Shown here piece after piece: positions 43,861 through 52,729 of a stretch of 64,000 nt of DNA. The position numbers were made by a program, and so were the translations under genes. The notes under the pieces were generated by a model. That model was not told where the DNA came from and did no database searches. It saw only the letters and a program-made list of their open reading frames with translations. Position 1 is the first letter of the stretch; each line of letters starts with the position of its first letter. The stretch is from Candidatus Spongiihabitans thiooxidans. GTDB lineage: Bacteria; Pseudomonadota; Gammaproteobacteria; Arenicellales; Poriferihabitantaceae. The stretch is from contig LFLB01000022.1 in NCBI GenBank assembly GCA_001543005.1, forward strand, positions 62,001 through 126,000, read 5' to 3'.

Positions 43861-45198
43861 ATGTCAGTAAACAGCCAGCACGATGCCCGGGAAGTTCCGG
43901 TTTCAGCTTGTAATCCACGAAGCCTTGAAGATTTTGAAACTGCTCTGGTTCAGTTTCACAGTTACTTCGGCGACCCGGTTGAAACACTGGAAGCGACACT
44001 AAACAACGACCCTGAATTTGTCCTCGGACATATCTTCGTCGCCAGCGCCATGCTGATTATGGGTGAGCGGCAGTATATTTCGGCGATCAGAAATAGCATT
44101 GAGCGCGCCGAAGCGCTCTCCACGAAATCCAATGAAAGGGAAAAAATGCTCGTTCATGCTGCTCGTCAGTGGATGGAGGGGCGTTGGGACAAAGCATGCG
44201 AAACCTGGGACCGGGTACTGACAGACCACCCGCGTGATGCCATGGCGCTTCAACTTGCTCATTTAACCGATTTTTTCCGAGGTGATGCGCTCAATTTGCG
44301 CGATCGGGTGGGGCGCACGTTGACACACTGGCACCGGGATATTCCCGGATATTCCTATATTCAAGGCATGTACGCTTTTGGATTGGAAGAATGCAATCAG
44401 CATAACATATCTGAAGAGACAGGTTATTATGCACTTTCAATTGAACCACGCGACGGCTGGGCGGTTCATGCGATTGCCCATGTCCTGGAGATGCAGGGGC
44501 GATATGACGAGGGCATAACCCTGTATACCGAACGGGTCAATGACTGGGCTCCCGACAATGGCTTTGCGTTCCATAACTGGTGGCACCTCGCTCTGTACTA
44601 TATGGAAAGGAATGATTTTAACGGTGCCTTGGGATTATATGATAGTCGGATTCTTCCACAACCCTGTGATTTATCATCACAACTTCTCGATGCTTCTGCA
44701 TTGTTATGGCGGTTAATGTTGCAGGGGGTCGATACCGGGCCGCGCTGGAACGAGCTAGCCGATATGTGGGCCCGTAAAACCGAATTGGAAAACGGTTACT
44801 ACGCCTTTAATGACTTTCATGCCTTGATTGCATTTGTGGGTGCGGAAAGATTATCTGCTGCCCGGGAAATTCTGGCGGCAGTTGAAAATACTGCCGAGCA
44901 TTCGACCGGGCTTAATGCCATGATGTCTCGGGATGTGGGAATCTCGGCGTGCCGTGCAATGTTGGCATTTGGAGAAAAACGGTATGCTGAGACGGTATCC
45001 TGCCTGGTTAATTTACGACCTATTGCCAACCGCTTTGGGGGCAGTCACGCTCAGCGCGATATACTCTCTCAAACCCTCCTGGACGCCGCGATCAGGGATG
45101 GCCAATTGGCTCTCGCTTCGAATTTATTGAGTGAGCGAAAGTGTAATAAGCCAATGACGCCATTGAGCAAACTGTATGAAGCCAGGATATATCATTAA
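43861..45198 (+). CDS. TTC38-like tetratricopeptide-repeat protein
   Basis: 445 residues. Helical repeats throughout, with TTC38-family marks 'WAVHAIAHVLEMQGRYDEG' and 'NGFAFHNWWHLALYYMERN' around 201-260. GAGGGG lies eight bases before the ATG. It has no signal peptide, so it is cytoplasmic. Known members are widespread but unassigned. It stands alone; dapB is divergent upstream and a small gene follows after 100 bases. Confidence 0.85.
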   Translation: MSVNSQHDAREVPVSACNPRSLEDFETALVQFHSYFGDPVETLEATLNNDPEFVLGHIFVASAMLIMGERQYISAIRNSIERAEALSTKSNEREKMLVHAARQWMEGRWDKACETWDRVLTDHPRDAMALQLAHLTDFFRGDALNLRDRVGRTLTHWHRDIPGYSYIQGMYAFGLEECNQHNISEETGYYALSIEPRDGWAVHAIAHVLEMQGRYDEGITLYTERVNDWAPDNGFAFHNWWHLALYYMERNDFNGALGLYDSRILPQPCDLSSQLLDASALLWRLMLQGVDTGPRWNELADMWARKTELENGYYAFNDFHALIAFVGAERLSAAREILAAVENTAEHSTGLNAMMSRDVGISACRAMLAFGEKRYAETVSCLVNLRPIANRFGGSHAQRDILSQTLLDAAIRDGQLALASNLLSERKCNKPMTPLSKLYEARIYH

Positions 45199-45300
45199 TA
45201 CTGCTTCAACAATTCTGCTTTGTTATTCTAAATAGTTCGGGAATCCTGGAATGATTTCTGATAGACTTGGTTTCAACATTTTGAAAATCAGGAGCAAGAC

Positions 45301-45561
45301 ATGAACTTATCAAACGTGGCCACTAAAGCTGCTACGGATGCGAGTAAAGCACTTAGCGCATCGTTGACCGAAAGCGAACTTGAAAAAGTCGCCGCGATCA
45401 TTGCCAAAGCTATGGAAAACGCCGTGCTCGAAGCCAGTAGCCAGCATTCCACAGTCTGCGTCGATTGCCTTACTCACGATCAGGATTTGGCGCACAAGAT
45501 ACAGAAAAAAATTGAACTCAAGAAAGTAGCGCTGATTGCTAATTTATCAAGTTTTCGCTAA
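45301..45561 (+). CDS. Small hypothetical protein
   Basis: 86 residues with AGGAGC nine bases before the ATG, so it is probably translated. 'ESELEKVAAIIAKAMENAV' is an amphipathic helix and 'VCVDCLTHDQDLAHKI' has a CxxC. No family named. The next gene is on the other strand and convergent. Confidence 0.6.
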   Translation: MNLSNVATKAATDASKALSASLTESELEKVAAIIAKAMENAVLEASSQHSTVCVDCLTHDQDLAHKIQKKIELKKVALIANLSSFR

Positions 45562-45620
45562 TTCACAAGTTTTGCCACGAGTTTTGTCACGAGTTTTGTT
45601 AAGCCAATCGGAATCGCATC
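45562..45620. repeat. Short tandem repeat between convergent genes
   Basis: AAGTTTTGCCACGAGTTTTG and TCACGAGTTTTGTTAAG form two to three near-repeats of 'CACGAGTTTTG'. T-rich; may stop transcription from either side. Confidence 0.4.
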
Positions 45621-46559
45621 TTATGCGATTCCCAAGGACTCCAGAATAAAGTCAATGTAGCGGTTTTCAGGCGAAAACTGCAAAAGCGCTTCCCCATTGC
45701 TGACAAAATTCGAATAGGGGTTGAAGTCATAAAAACAGGGCGCACCGGTATTCGGATCGATAAGGTATTCAACCCCACCAAGATCGGCACCACAATGGCG
45801 GACAATTTTAATGACCTCATCAACGATTGATTCACTCGCACTAAATGCTTCAATCCGGTCGGTGCCATGCACACAGAAATCGGACGTGTCGTCGCTATTT
45901 TCTGATGGATGCCGTGATTCATCCGCCGCGCAATAGTTATAGCACCCTTCGTTGATCGGCTGCCTGATGCTGTAAAACAACTGGTCGCCAAGCACTTCTA
46001 CGCGGTATACATAACCATCGGATTGGATGTATTGCTGCACCAGTCCACTGCGATCAATGCCCAGATCAAGCGCACCAAAGCGGATTGTTTCTGCAAGCTC
46101 TGCCCGCGTGTTATAGCGTGCAACGCCACTGCCTGAGCCACCGATATTCGGCTTAATGATCACCGGATAGCCAATCTTGTCAGCCGCGGCCAGCGCATCT
46201 GCTGGCCGATAAATCACGATCGCCCGGGGATGGGGTAGCCCTAACGCAGAAAAAACGCCATTTTGCATCGCTTTCGAGGCACCAATAAAATGCGCCCGGG
46301 CACCATTGATTACGCGCACACCGGCCAGCTCCAGCCAGTTCAGATAGTGCAAAGTTTGAAACACAATCTGTGGTTCCCGCTCTGCGGAAGGCATTACATT
46401 AATACGGTTAATGGCCGCGTCAAAGGGCTGGTCGGTCGTGTCCGTGTCGAAACTGAGTTCGGCAATGTTACGCAAAGTCAGCGCCACTCCTTGATGCTTA
46501 AATTCGGCTATCAGCGTATCAGACCAAGTCGGGTGTTCATACAGGAATGCGATTTTCAT
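45621..46559 (-). CDS. ATP-grasp ligase (RimK-like), substrate unknown
   Basis: 312 residues. ATP-grasp features: 'DKIGYPVIIKPNIGGSGSG' (about 128-146, P-loop-like Gly-rich), 'VEYLIDPNTGAPCFYDFN' with metal-binding residues (about 270-288). The N-terminus 'FDAAINRINVMPSAERE' is the substrate-binding pre-ATP domain. It would join an acid to an amine using ATP. It precedes the SRAP gene by 14 bases in reverse order, so the two may share an mRNA. Confidence 0.85.
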   Translation of the reverse strand: MKIAFLYEHPTWSDTLIAEFKHQGVALTLRNIAELSFDTDTTDQPFDAAINRINVMPSAEREPQIVFQTLHYLNWLELAGVRVINGARAHFIGASKAMQNGVFSALGLPHPRAIVIYRPADALAAADKIGYPVIIKPNIGGSGSGVARYNTRAELAETIRFGALDLGIDRSGLVQQYIQSDGYVYRVEVLGDQLFYSIRQPINEGCYNYCAADESRHPSENSDDTSDFCVHGTDRIEAFSASESIVDEVIKIVRHCGADLGGVEYLIDPNTGAPCFYDFNPYSNFVSNGEALLQFSPENRYIDFILESLGIA

Positions 46560-46573
46560 TCAGGCTCTCATCA

Positions 46574-47236
46574 TTACAAATTCACGTCTCTGGAAATCAA
46601 TCCCTCTCCTTCGCTGGTTGAGAGATTGACTGTTTTACTGACCGGATAAATATCCAGACGGTCGGTATGCTGTTGTTTGACGATCAGGTTAAATCGGTTG
46701 ATGCCATCCTTTAGCCAGACCTCGGCTTGTCTTAACTCCAGCGTCACTGGCATTCGGTCATGCACTTCGGTTAATTGACCCGCAGCAGGTTGGGTAATGA
46801 TGGTGCATGAGTAAAGTTCAAGATCGTCGCCGTGCCAGTAGTCCCACAACCCGGCCATGACCAGAGGCTCAGAATTTTTGGTGCGGATAAAATAGGGCTG
46901 TTTGCTGCCCTTTTCTCCTTTCCATTCGTAATAACCCAATGCCGGGATCAAGCAGGTTTGGGATTTTTTCCAAGCCGTTCTAAAGGCGGGTTTTTCCGCC
47001 ACAGTTTCTGAGCGAGCATTAAACGTGGCGAATTTCGGGGCCGATTCCTTTGACCAACTCGGCACCAATCCCCAGCGCATGCCCATTCCTTTGTGTTGGT
47101 CTTTGTCGTCGATAAAAACCGGCACAGTTTGGGTCGGGGCGATGTTATATCCCAAGGCGATGTCATCAGGCCAATCGCCCAGGATTTTCTCCCAGTCACC
47201 CAGGTCTCGAATATAGTTGGCGTAGCGTCCACACAT
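46574..47236 (-). CDS. SRAP-domain protein (HMCES/YedK-like), abasic-site DNA crosslinker
   Basis: 220 residues. Begins 'MCGRYANY', where Cys2 becomes N-terminal and links to abasic DNA. 'LGYNIAPTQTVPV', 'RWGLVPSWSKE', 'FNARSETVAEKPAFR' and 'YYEWKG' with the catalytic Glu, then 'IITQPA' and 'VHDRMPV' with His, are all family marks. It shields abasic sites in single-stranded DNA. Confidence 0.95.
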   Translation of the reverse strand: MCGRYANYIRDLGDWEKILGDWPDDIALGYNIAPTQTVPVFIDDKDQHKGMGMRWGLVPSWSKESAPKFATFNARSETVAEKPAFRTAWKKSQTCLIPALGYYEWKGEKGSKQPYFIRTKNSEPLVMAGLWDYWHGDDLELYSCTIITQPAAGQLTEVHDRMPVTLELRQAEVWLKDGINRFNLIVKQQHTDRLDIYPVSKTVNLSTSEGEGLISRDVNL

Positions 47237-47307
47237 TTCAGTCAGGCATCTCTTTGTGTTTCAAAGAAAGTATAACCATTTTACCGCGCACCTGCGGTTA
47301 TTTCGCC

Positions 47308-48237
47308 CTACATATGATACGCATGAGTCAACTCTCCAATTATGTCGTCAGAGCGCGGCATGAAGCGTTCTAAAACTTGTATTTTATTAGTCGCAGATCG
47401 ACCGGGCTGTATTCTTTGTCTGCTCATCAACAAAGATTGGTAATCCAGAGCCTGGACTAATTCATAGGTTGCTGAATTTATATCCTGGTCGCTTCCAAAA
47501 GGCGCAGAAAAACACTCACAAAGGGTCAGGTCAGGAATATCCCGTAAACACTGATGGGCTCGCTCGATTTCCTGTGCCTGCTGTGGGTTGGTCAACGATG
47601 ATAGTACATAATGGTTTTGGCTATGGTTGCCGTAACTAATTAGCGGGTGATGGGTTAGCAGATCCGGTATCTGGATATAGGGGCTATTACCATAAAGATC
47701 GTCACAAAGATTATTTCGAGGGCCTTTCAGAAAATTATCCAGAAAATTATCCAGGGCTTGGTCAAGCAACGCGCTGTTATTTTGAGGATGCTTGCTATAG
47801 CGATAAAAGCGCCCCGATTCATTGTGAAATGTAAACCCACTGGAAAATTCTTGTTCCAGTTGGTGGTGAATCAAATATCGAATTTTGTCTCTCCAGTTGC
47901 AGCGTTTTGAAAACGTTATCGGATTTAGAAAAAGTGTAGCAGGATAACCAAAAGATTCGAGAATCGGCAAAGCGTTTTTAATCACATTCTTATAACCATC
48001 ATCAAATGTAATTGCCGCCAGGCCGCGTTTCGACTTAGCCCGCGAAAACTCCCGCAGCGACACAAATTTAAAAAACCGGCATAAAACCTCGATATGTCTT
48101 TGTAGCGTTATCGGCGGGACATTATGAAGGGTATTTAATAAGGCATCAGGAATTTCGTGGTCGATGAAGTGATACAACAAAATCAAACCATTATCCTGAG
48201 CGATTAACTTGATTTGTCGGTCTGATTTACCGGGCAT
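47308..48237 (-). CDS. Polysaccharide deacetylase (NodB domain)
   Basis: 309 residues. 'LAAITFDDGYKNVI' (about 70-83) gives the catalytic Asp and metal Asp, and 'GNHSQNHYVLSSL' (about 200-212) the metal His pair. 'CFSAPFGSDQDIN' is motif 3. No signal peptide is evident, so it may act in the cytoplasm or be anchored otherwise. Likely acts on N-acetylated sugars of the envelope or a lipid-linked intermediate. Confidence 0.85.
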   Translation of the reverse strand: MPGKSDRQIKLIAQDNGLILLYHFIDHEIPDALLNTLHNVPPITLQRHIEVLCRFFKFVSLREFSRAKSKRGLAAITFDDGYKNVIKNALPILESFGYPATLFLNPITFSKRCNWRDKIRYLIHHQLEQEFSSGFTFHNESGRFYRYSKHPQNNSALLDQALDNFLDNFLKGPRNNLCDDLYGNSPYIQIPDLLTHHPLISYGNHSQNHYVLSSLTNPQQAQEIERAHQCLRDIPDLTLCECFSAPFGSDQDINSATYELVQALDYQSLLMSRQRIQPGRSATNKIQVLERFMPRSDDIIGELTHAYHM

Positions 48238-48369
48238 TATTCATGACTAGAAATGTGGTTTGAAAGCATTATGAGACAGGGGCATAACAATTTAATCTCG
48301 GCAACTTGATATCGAGACTCGGGAATTGACGAACTTTTCCTGGTACGTCATAAAATTAAGCCGATAGAA

Positions 48370-49293
48370 TCAAACCGGCGTGCGCGGTGGGGGCGCCGAT
48401 ATCGACCCGCCAATTAGTTCAACCACGGCGCGTACCGCAACCGCAAGAATGATCAACATGCCGCCGATGACGGTCCATCTCGAAGGTTGCTCGTTGACAA
48501 CCAGCCATACCCATACCGGCCCGAGGGCAAATTCCAGTAGCATGAACAGGGTTACTTCGGCCGCGGCAAGATGCCGCGAAGCGTAGATAAACAACCAGTT
48601 TCCCACCCCCGAAAGCAAGCCGCCCCAGACAAAACTTAATAGCAAATCGTGCACCGAAACGAGTAGATCGTCGGCTTGCATGATCAGCGAAATGATGATG
48701 ATGCAGATCGAAGAGATCAGCAACGTCGGCAACATATCTTGTTGCCGTTTGCTACGCACGATGACCGCGTACAGCGCGAACATAACTGCGGTCAATAACG
48801 CAAATCCATTGCCCGCGCCCGAGCCGATGGTAATGCCCTCAAGCACCATTACGGTCAGCCCCGCGGCGGCAACAAGCATGGTCAGCAAAGTCGCTCTGGT
48901 TAGTTTTTCTTTGAGTAAAATTCGCGCGAACAACGCGGCAAAAAATGGAATGGCACCGAGGATAAATAGCGTATTGGCAACCGTGGTGTACGTCAGGGCT
49001 TGCAAAAATGCCATGCCGGCAATGCCGAGCAACACCCCCGCGAGGCAACCCAGCGCACCGATGTTTTCGATGGTTGAAATAAATTTGCCGCGATACCGCA
49101 ACAGGATCATGACGCTAACAACGCCGAACAATGCAACCGAGCGGTAAAAATTGATCTGCCATGGAAGCGCCGCTTCCATACTGCGCATAATCAATCCACC
49201 AAAGCTGATTACCACCGAGCTGACCACCATCAGCATCATCGCAAGTCCACGGTTTGAATCAACCGCCAGTGGCGTTGGTCGGATGTTATTCAT
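48370..49293 (-). CDS. EamA/DMT-family transporter
   Basis: 307 residues, ten helices in two EamA repeats ('FGGLIMRSMEAALPWQINFYRS', repeat 1; 'LSGVGNWLFIYASRHL', repeat 2). 'VANTLFILGAIPFFAALFA' and 'LFMLLEFALGPVWVWL' are the conserved ends of each repeat. GC-rich. Substrate unknown. Divergent from the kinase gene. Confidence 0.9.
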   Translation of the reverse strand: MNNIRPTPLAVDSNRGLAMMLMVVSSVVISFGGLIMRSMEAALPWQINFYRSVALFGVVSVMILLRYRGKFISTIENIGALGCLAGVLLGIAGMAFLQALTYTTVANTLFILGAIPFFAALFARILLKEKLTRATLLTMLVAAAGLTVMVLEGITIGSGAGNGFALLTAVMFALYAVIVRSKRQQDMLPTLLISSICIIIISLIMQADDLLVSVHDLLLSFVWGGLLSGVGNWLFIYASRHLAAAEVTLFMLLEFALGPVWVWLVVNEQPSRWTVIGGMLIILAVAVRAVVELIGGSISAPPPRTPV

Positions 49294-49649
49294 GGCCGGA
49301 TTTTACCCCGAAGCCAGCCCAGCGGGCGTAAATTTGCGCGCCTTTGAATAGACTTGCTCGGAGTTTTTAATGTCGCAGCGACACCAGCAGAAGTCGGGCG
49401 ATAATTCTTTTTTGCCGCGCTGGATCTGGGCTCGGTGCAATGCCCTGCTCTGGAAGAGCGTGCGGCGCACGGCATGCAAGAGGCTATGCAAATGGTAGCG
49501 GCTTGACACGTTCACGAAAGCGTGGCAAACAGGGTTGGATTTGAGTGAAACCAAAAGTTTGGTGCGTTTCGATGATGCTGCGGCTATCGCCACTTTTTTA
49601 TGGATTACCGGATCGCGCTTGGTAATGACCAAGATTGGAGAGTATTAAT
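49294..49649. other. Intergenic region with a gene fragment
   Basis: Mostly non-coding. The last part (49499-49648, plus strand) reads 'AWQTGLDLSETKSLVRFDD' and 'FLWITGSRLVMTKIGEY', ending one base before the kinase start. It lacks a start codon and looks like the tail of a deleted gene that once preceded the kinase. Confidence 0.4.
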
Positions 49650-50549
49650 TTGACCACGAATTCTATTGAACGACCGCTTGATAAGGCCAGGCGGCTACCG
49701 TGCTGGCATGGCGTGGTCGAACCGCAACCGCTGGACGGCGGATTAAGCAATCACAACTATCTGGTGGAGGATGCCGGAGCGAAATACGTGGTGCGGATCG
49801 GCGGCGACGCGCCAATACACAATGTAATGCGGTTTAATGAGCAGGCTTGCGGGCGCGCCGCGGCGGCTATCGGTATTGCGCCACAACAGGTTTACACCGA
49901 AGCGGATGTGCTGGTCATGGATTTTATTGAGGGCACTACTTTCGATGCCGAATTGGTGCAGAGCCACATCGCCAGAATTCTGCCGCCGCTAAAAACATTG
50001 CATCAGGCCGGTACCCGTGCGGTGCGCGGCGCGGTTTTGGGTTTCTCAGTGTTCCATGTGGCGCGGCACTACCAAAAACTGCTTGATGAGAGCGATTGCC
50101 GCAGTGCCGCGGCGCTACCGCGATTGATGAAAATATCCGCGCAACTGGAGGCAGCAGTCGGTGCCATCAAGCCCGCTCTTTGCCACAACGATTTGCTCGC
50201 CGCCAATTTTATCGACGATGGCGAGCGCATCTGGATTATTGACTGGGAACACGCCGGATTCAATACGCCGCTGTTTGATCTTGCCAATATCGCCTCAAAC
50301 AGCGTATTTCCCGCGGCGCTCGAACGCGAAATGCTTGAACGCTATTACGGTGAAGCGGCCAGCAAGGCGCTATGGCGACGCTTCAAGGCATTGCGTGCCG
50401 CCTCCCATCAACGCGAGACGATGTGGAGCATGGTGGCCGAGATTTATTCCGAACTCGGCCATATCGACAATCAAAGTTTCATTGACTACACGGAAAAAAA
50501 TCTCGATGACTTCAACCGCGCTTATGAGGAATTTTTACGATATGCGTGA
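49650..50549 (+). CDS. Choline-kinase/aminoglycoside-phosphotransferase-like enzyme
   Basis: 299 residues from a TTG at 49650 (GGAGAG nine bases before). 'PLDGGLSNHNYLVED' forms the N-lobe start, 'YVVRIGG' has the phosphate-handling region, and 'PALCHNDLLAANFI' with 'IIDWEHAGFNTPLFDLANI' is the catalytic and metal-binding segment of choline/ethanolamine kinases. It would phosphorylate choline or a similar small alcohol. A copy of its last 20 codons, changed, recurs at 51542-51600. Confidence 0.9.
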   Translation: MTTNSIERPLDKARRLPCWHGVVEPQPLDGGLSNHNYLVEDAGAKYVVRIGGDAPIHNVMRFNEQACGRAAAAIGIAPQQVYTEADVLVMDFIEGTTFDAELVQSHIARILPPLKTLHQAGTRAVRGAVLGFSVFHVARHYQKLLDESDCRSAAALPRLMKISAQLEAAVGAIKPALCHNDLLAANFIDDGERIWIIDWEHAGFNTPLFDLANIASNSVFPAALEREMLERYYGEAASKALWRRFKALRAASHQRETMWSMVAEIYSELGHIDNQSFIDYTEKNLDDFNRAYEEFLRYA

Positions 50550-50701
50550 CCACGATGCGGGCATGCTCACGCTGTGGCAATACGCAGCCCAGCCTCACCG
50601 TTCCCGCTTTTATAATATTGCGGCTTGCGTCTCGGTGTTTCACTGGATTCCCGCCCCTGCTTCCGCGGGCCTGCCCTCGCGCAAGCGGGGGAATGGCAAA
50701 C

Positions 50702-50730
50702 CTGTCCGGGCTCAGACACAAATGAGACTA
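50702..50730. mobile_element. IS481-like end relic
   Basis: TGTCCGGGCTCAGACACAAA followed by TGAGACTAT, matching 1324, 20429 and 51681. No transposase in this place. Confidence 0.55.
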
Positions 50731-50762
50731 TAAGAGGATAAAAAAATTGGGTAGTCTGATCG

Positions 50763-50822
50763 AAAGTGGGACTTTAGTCCCGCAATCTGCAATGGTTTTG
50801 CGAGGCTGAAGCCTCACTTCCG
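50763..50822. repeat. REP-like palindromic unit
   Basis: GTGGGACTTTAGTCCC and GAGGCTGAAGCCTC hairpins with the same order as the unit at 1578-1637 read in reverse. A third, related half-unit follows at about 50839-50860. Confidence 0.6.
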
Positions 50823-50962
50823 GCAATCATGCCCATCTCGGAAGCGGGACTTTAGTCCTGTAATCTGCACGATAGTTTGGATTGATGACGCCGATGGATA
50901 AATTGTTGTTGTGTATGCGTGTGTGTATAGTGCTACCAAACATTGAGTAAAGAGGCTTTAGT

Positions 50963-51235
50963 ATGCAAGCAACCCGGGCAAATTTAGTGAGAAAACAAGT
51001 CATGTTATCGGTTGATAATGTTCATAAATTAGAGCGCATGGCGGTTGCGCGCGGGTCTTCGGTGGCCGAAGCGATCCGTGTGGCGGTCGATGCTTACAAC
51101 CCCGATACGGCTGATATGGAGGAAACCGAGTTAATCGAATTGGTATCCGTCAGGCTAAAAGAAACCATCGCCGATACCGCCAGGACGAGGAAACGTCTCA
51201 ATAAAACTCTCAATCGGTTGGAGGCGAAAGGTTGA
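50963..51235 (+). CDS. Ribbon-helix-helix protein, antitoxin-like
   Basis: 90 residues. 'LVRKQVMLSVDNVHKLERM' and 'GSSVAEAIRVAVDAY' (about 8-45) form the strand and two helices of a RHH/CopG DNA-binding fold; the rest is a coiled-coil-like helix ('VSVRLKETIADTARTRKRL'). The stop overlaps the next start (TGATG). It is duplicated in truncated form at 51923. Confidence 0.75.
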   Translation: MQATRANLVRKQVMLSVDNVHKLERMAVARGSSVAEAIRVAVDAYNPDTADMEETELIELVSVRLKETIADTARTRKRLNKTLNRLEAKG

Positions 51236-51414
51236 TGTCTGGCTGGAAAGAACTATTGCTGGATGTATTGAAATTAACCGACGAGGTAAAACGCTTGAAT
51301 CGAGATAAAACAGATCGGGGTCAGTGTAAAAACTTTTGCGAGAGCCTATGTCAATGGACATACGAGACGCACTGGATACTGCCAGAGGGTAGAGCAGAAT
51401 TGCCGGAAGCGTAG
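51235..51414 (+). CDS. Partner of the RHH gene, probably truncated
   Basis: 59 residues. Only the first about 24 ('MSGWKELLLDVLKLTDEV' and 'KRLNRD') look like a genuine helical start, of the type seen in RHH-linked coiled-coil partners. After that the sequence ('CESLCQWTYETHW') does not continue the pattern, which suggests a deletion or insertion. Translationally coupled to the RHH gene. Confidence 0.5.
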   Translation: MSGWKELLLDVLKLTDEVKRLNRDKTDRGQCKNFCESLCQWTYETHWILPEGRAELPEA

Positions 51415-51922
51415 AATATCCGAAATGGGACTTCAATCATCGCTTTATCGTACTCTGCGAACTGTCGCGCCCATCTCGCAACACCGCGGCGTGAGGTGCT
51501 TGAACTGGCCGTCGACGGCCCGGTGTAGCGTTTTGGCTTGGCGGAAAAAATCTCCCTGACTTCACCGCGCTTATGAGGAATTTTTGCGGTATGCGTGACC
51601 ATGATGCGGGCATGCTCACGCTGGGGCGATACTTGCAATCCAGATTCGTTGTTCCCGTTTTGGCGAGAGTGACAAACCTGTGTCCGGGCTCAGACACAAA
51701 TGAGACTATTAAGCTCGGAAGCGGGACTTTAGTCCTGCAATCTGCAATGGTTTTGCGAGGCTGAAGCCTCACTTCCGGCAATCATGCCCCTCTCGGAAGC
51801 GGGACTTTAGGCCCGCCATTACCGACCACGATAGTTTGGATTTAATGACGCCGATGGATAAATTGTTGTTGTGTATGCGTGTGTGTATAGTGCTACCAAA
51901 CATTGAATAAAGAGACTTTAGT
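51415..51922. other. Intergenic region: duplicated kinase tail and IS/REP sequences
   Basis: 51542-51640 is a degraded copy of the kinase 3' end and the bases after it. 51681-51710 is an IS481-like end, 51715-51778 a REP unit, and 51823-51860 a transposase-tail relic ('SLDLMTPMDK' in one frame). No gene. Confidence 0.65.
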
Positions 51923-52074
51923 ATGCAAGCAACCCAGGCAAATTTAGTGAGAAAACAAGTCATGTTATCGGTTGACAATGTTCATAAATTAGAGCGCATG
52001 GCGATTGCGCGCGGGTCTTCGGTGGCCGAAGCGATCCGTGTGGCGGTCAATGCTTACAACCCCGATACGGCTGA
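51542..52074. repeat. Segmental duplication, copy 2
   Basis: Second copy of 50491-51114. It diverges in the early part and is nearly identical over the RHH coding region, with a few substitutions. Confidence 0.85.
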
Positions 52075-52087
52075 ATGTGTCGTCTAA
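51923..52087 (+). pseudogene. Truncated second copy of the RHH gene
   Basis: 54 codons. 'ANLVRKQVMLSVDNVHKLER' and 'GSSVAEAIRVAVNAYNP' are nearly identical to the copy at 50963. After 'DTA' the duplication ends and four unrelated codons lead to a stop. The RHH fold itself is nearly complete, so the stump might still bind DNA and compete with the full copy. Confidence 0.75.
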
Positions 52088-52108
52088 TCAGTTTTGAGGA
52101 TAGTATGT

Positions 52109-52685
52109 ATGACTAAAGATGCTGAATATGAATATAAAGTTAAAGCGGAAAAAAGAACCTTTGTTTATCTTGCTATCGGGGCTAATATACTCATTAAGAA
52201 AACAGAGCAAGATAATTGTGGTAGTTTCTATACAACAATGGCCAGCCTTCTCTTAACAGCATTCTCTTTTGAAGCATATCTGAATCACCTGGGCAGTAAA
52301 ACTTTTAAGTTATGGGATAAAATCGAGTCTATTAAGGTAATGAACAAATACTGCGTTTTATGCGAGCATTTGAACATTACGCCTGTTTTCTCCCAGCGTC
52401 CTTGCCAGACATTAAAGACCCTTTTTAAGTTTCGTAATTTAATGGCGCATGGAAAAACGGAGGTCATTGAAGAGACACATGATCTCAATTTCCAAAACGA
52501 CCCTTATGATATACCGAGCCCGAAAACAGGATGGGAAGAGTATTGTGGAATAGATAATGCAATAGAGAGCAGAAGAGGATATTTCGATAATTATCAAAGA
52601 ACTACACAAGGCCGCTGGTTTAAGAGATGATCTTCTTATGGCCACGAAAGAAACCGGTCAATCCTCATTGAAAACATCCAACTAG
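52109..52685 (+). pseudogene. HEPN-type protein with a C-terminal frameshift
   Basis: From ATG 52109 (GAGGA eight bases upstream). A helical protein with 'KFRNLMAHGKTEV': R109, N110 and H114 fit the HEPN RNase motif R-N-x3-H. The frame ends at 52630 with 'YFDNYQRTTQGRWFKR', but another frame from about 52570 reads 'RAEEDISIIIKELHKAAGL' and 'RDDLLMATKETGQSS' to a stop at 52685, which is far more protein-like. A loss of two bases in a GAGAG run at 52564-52569 would explain it. HEPN proteins are often toxins or phage-defence RNases. Confidence 0.6.
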
Positions 52686-52729
52686 TAAATCAAGCGGACA
52701 GAAAAAAGTTAAGCCACCACGGAGCGACT

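Larger units (their letters stand above)
50550..50962. other. Repeat-filled intergenic region
   Basis: Contains a GTCATTCC-type palindrome (about 50642-50690), an IS481-like end (50702-50730), a REP unit (50763-50822) and the transposase-tail relic that ends just before the RHH gene's promoter. No gene. Confidence 0.7.
50491..51114. repeat. Segmental duplication, copy 1
   Basis: Covers the 3' end of the kinase gene, the intergenic IS481-like end and REP units, and the first 50 codons of the ribbon-helix-helix gene. The matching copy is at 51542-52074, shorter by about 90 bases. Tandem orientation. Confidence 0.85.

Noticed and set aside
49303-49632. 109-codon minus-strand ORF upstream of the EamA gene
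   Set aside because: Composition is shadow-like and the plus-strand tail at 49499-49648 is a better explanation of part of it.
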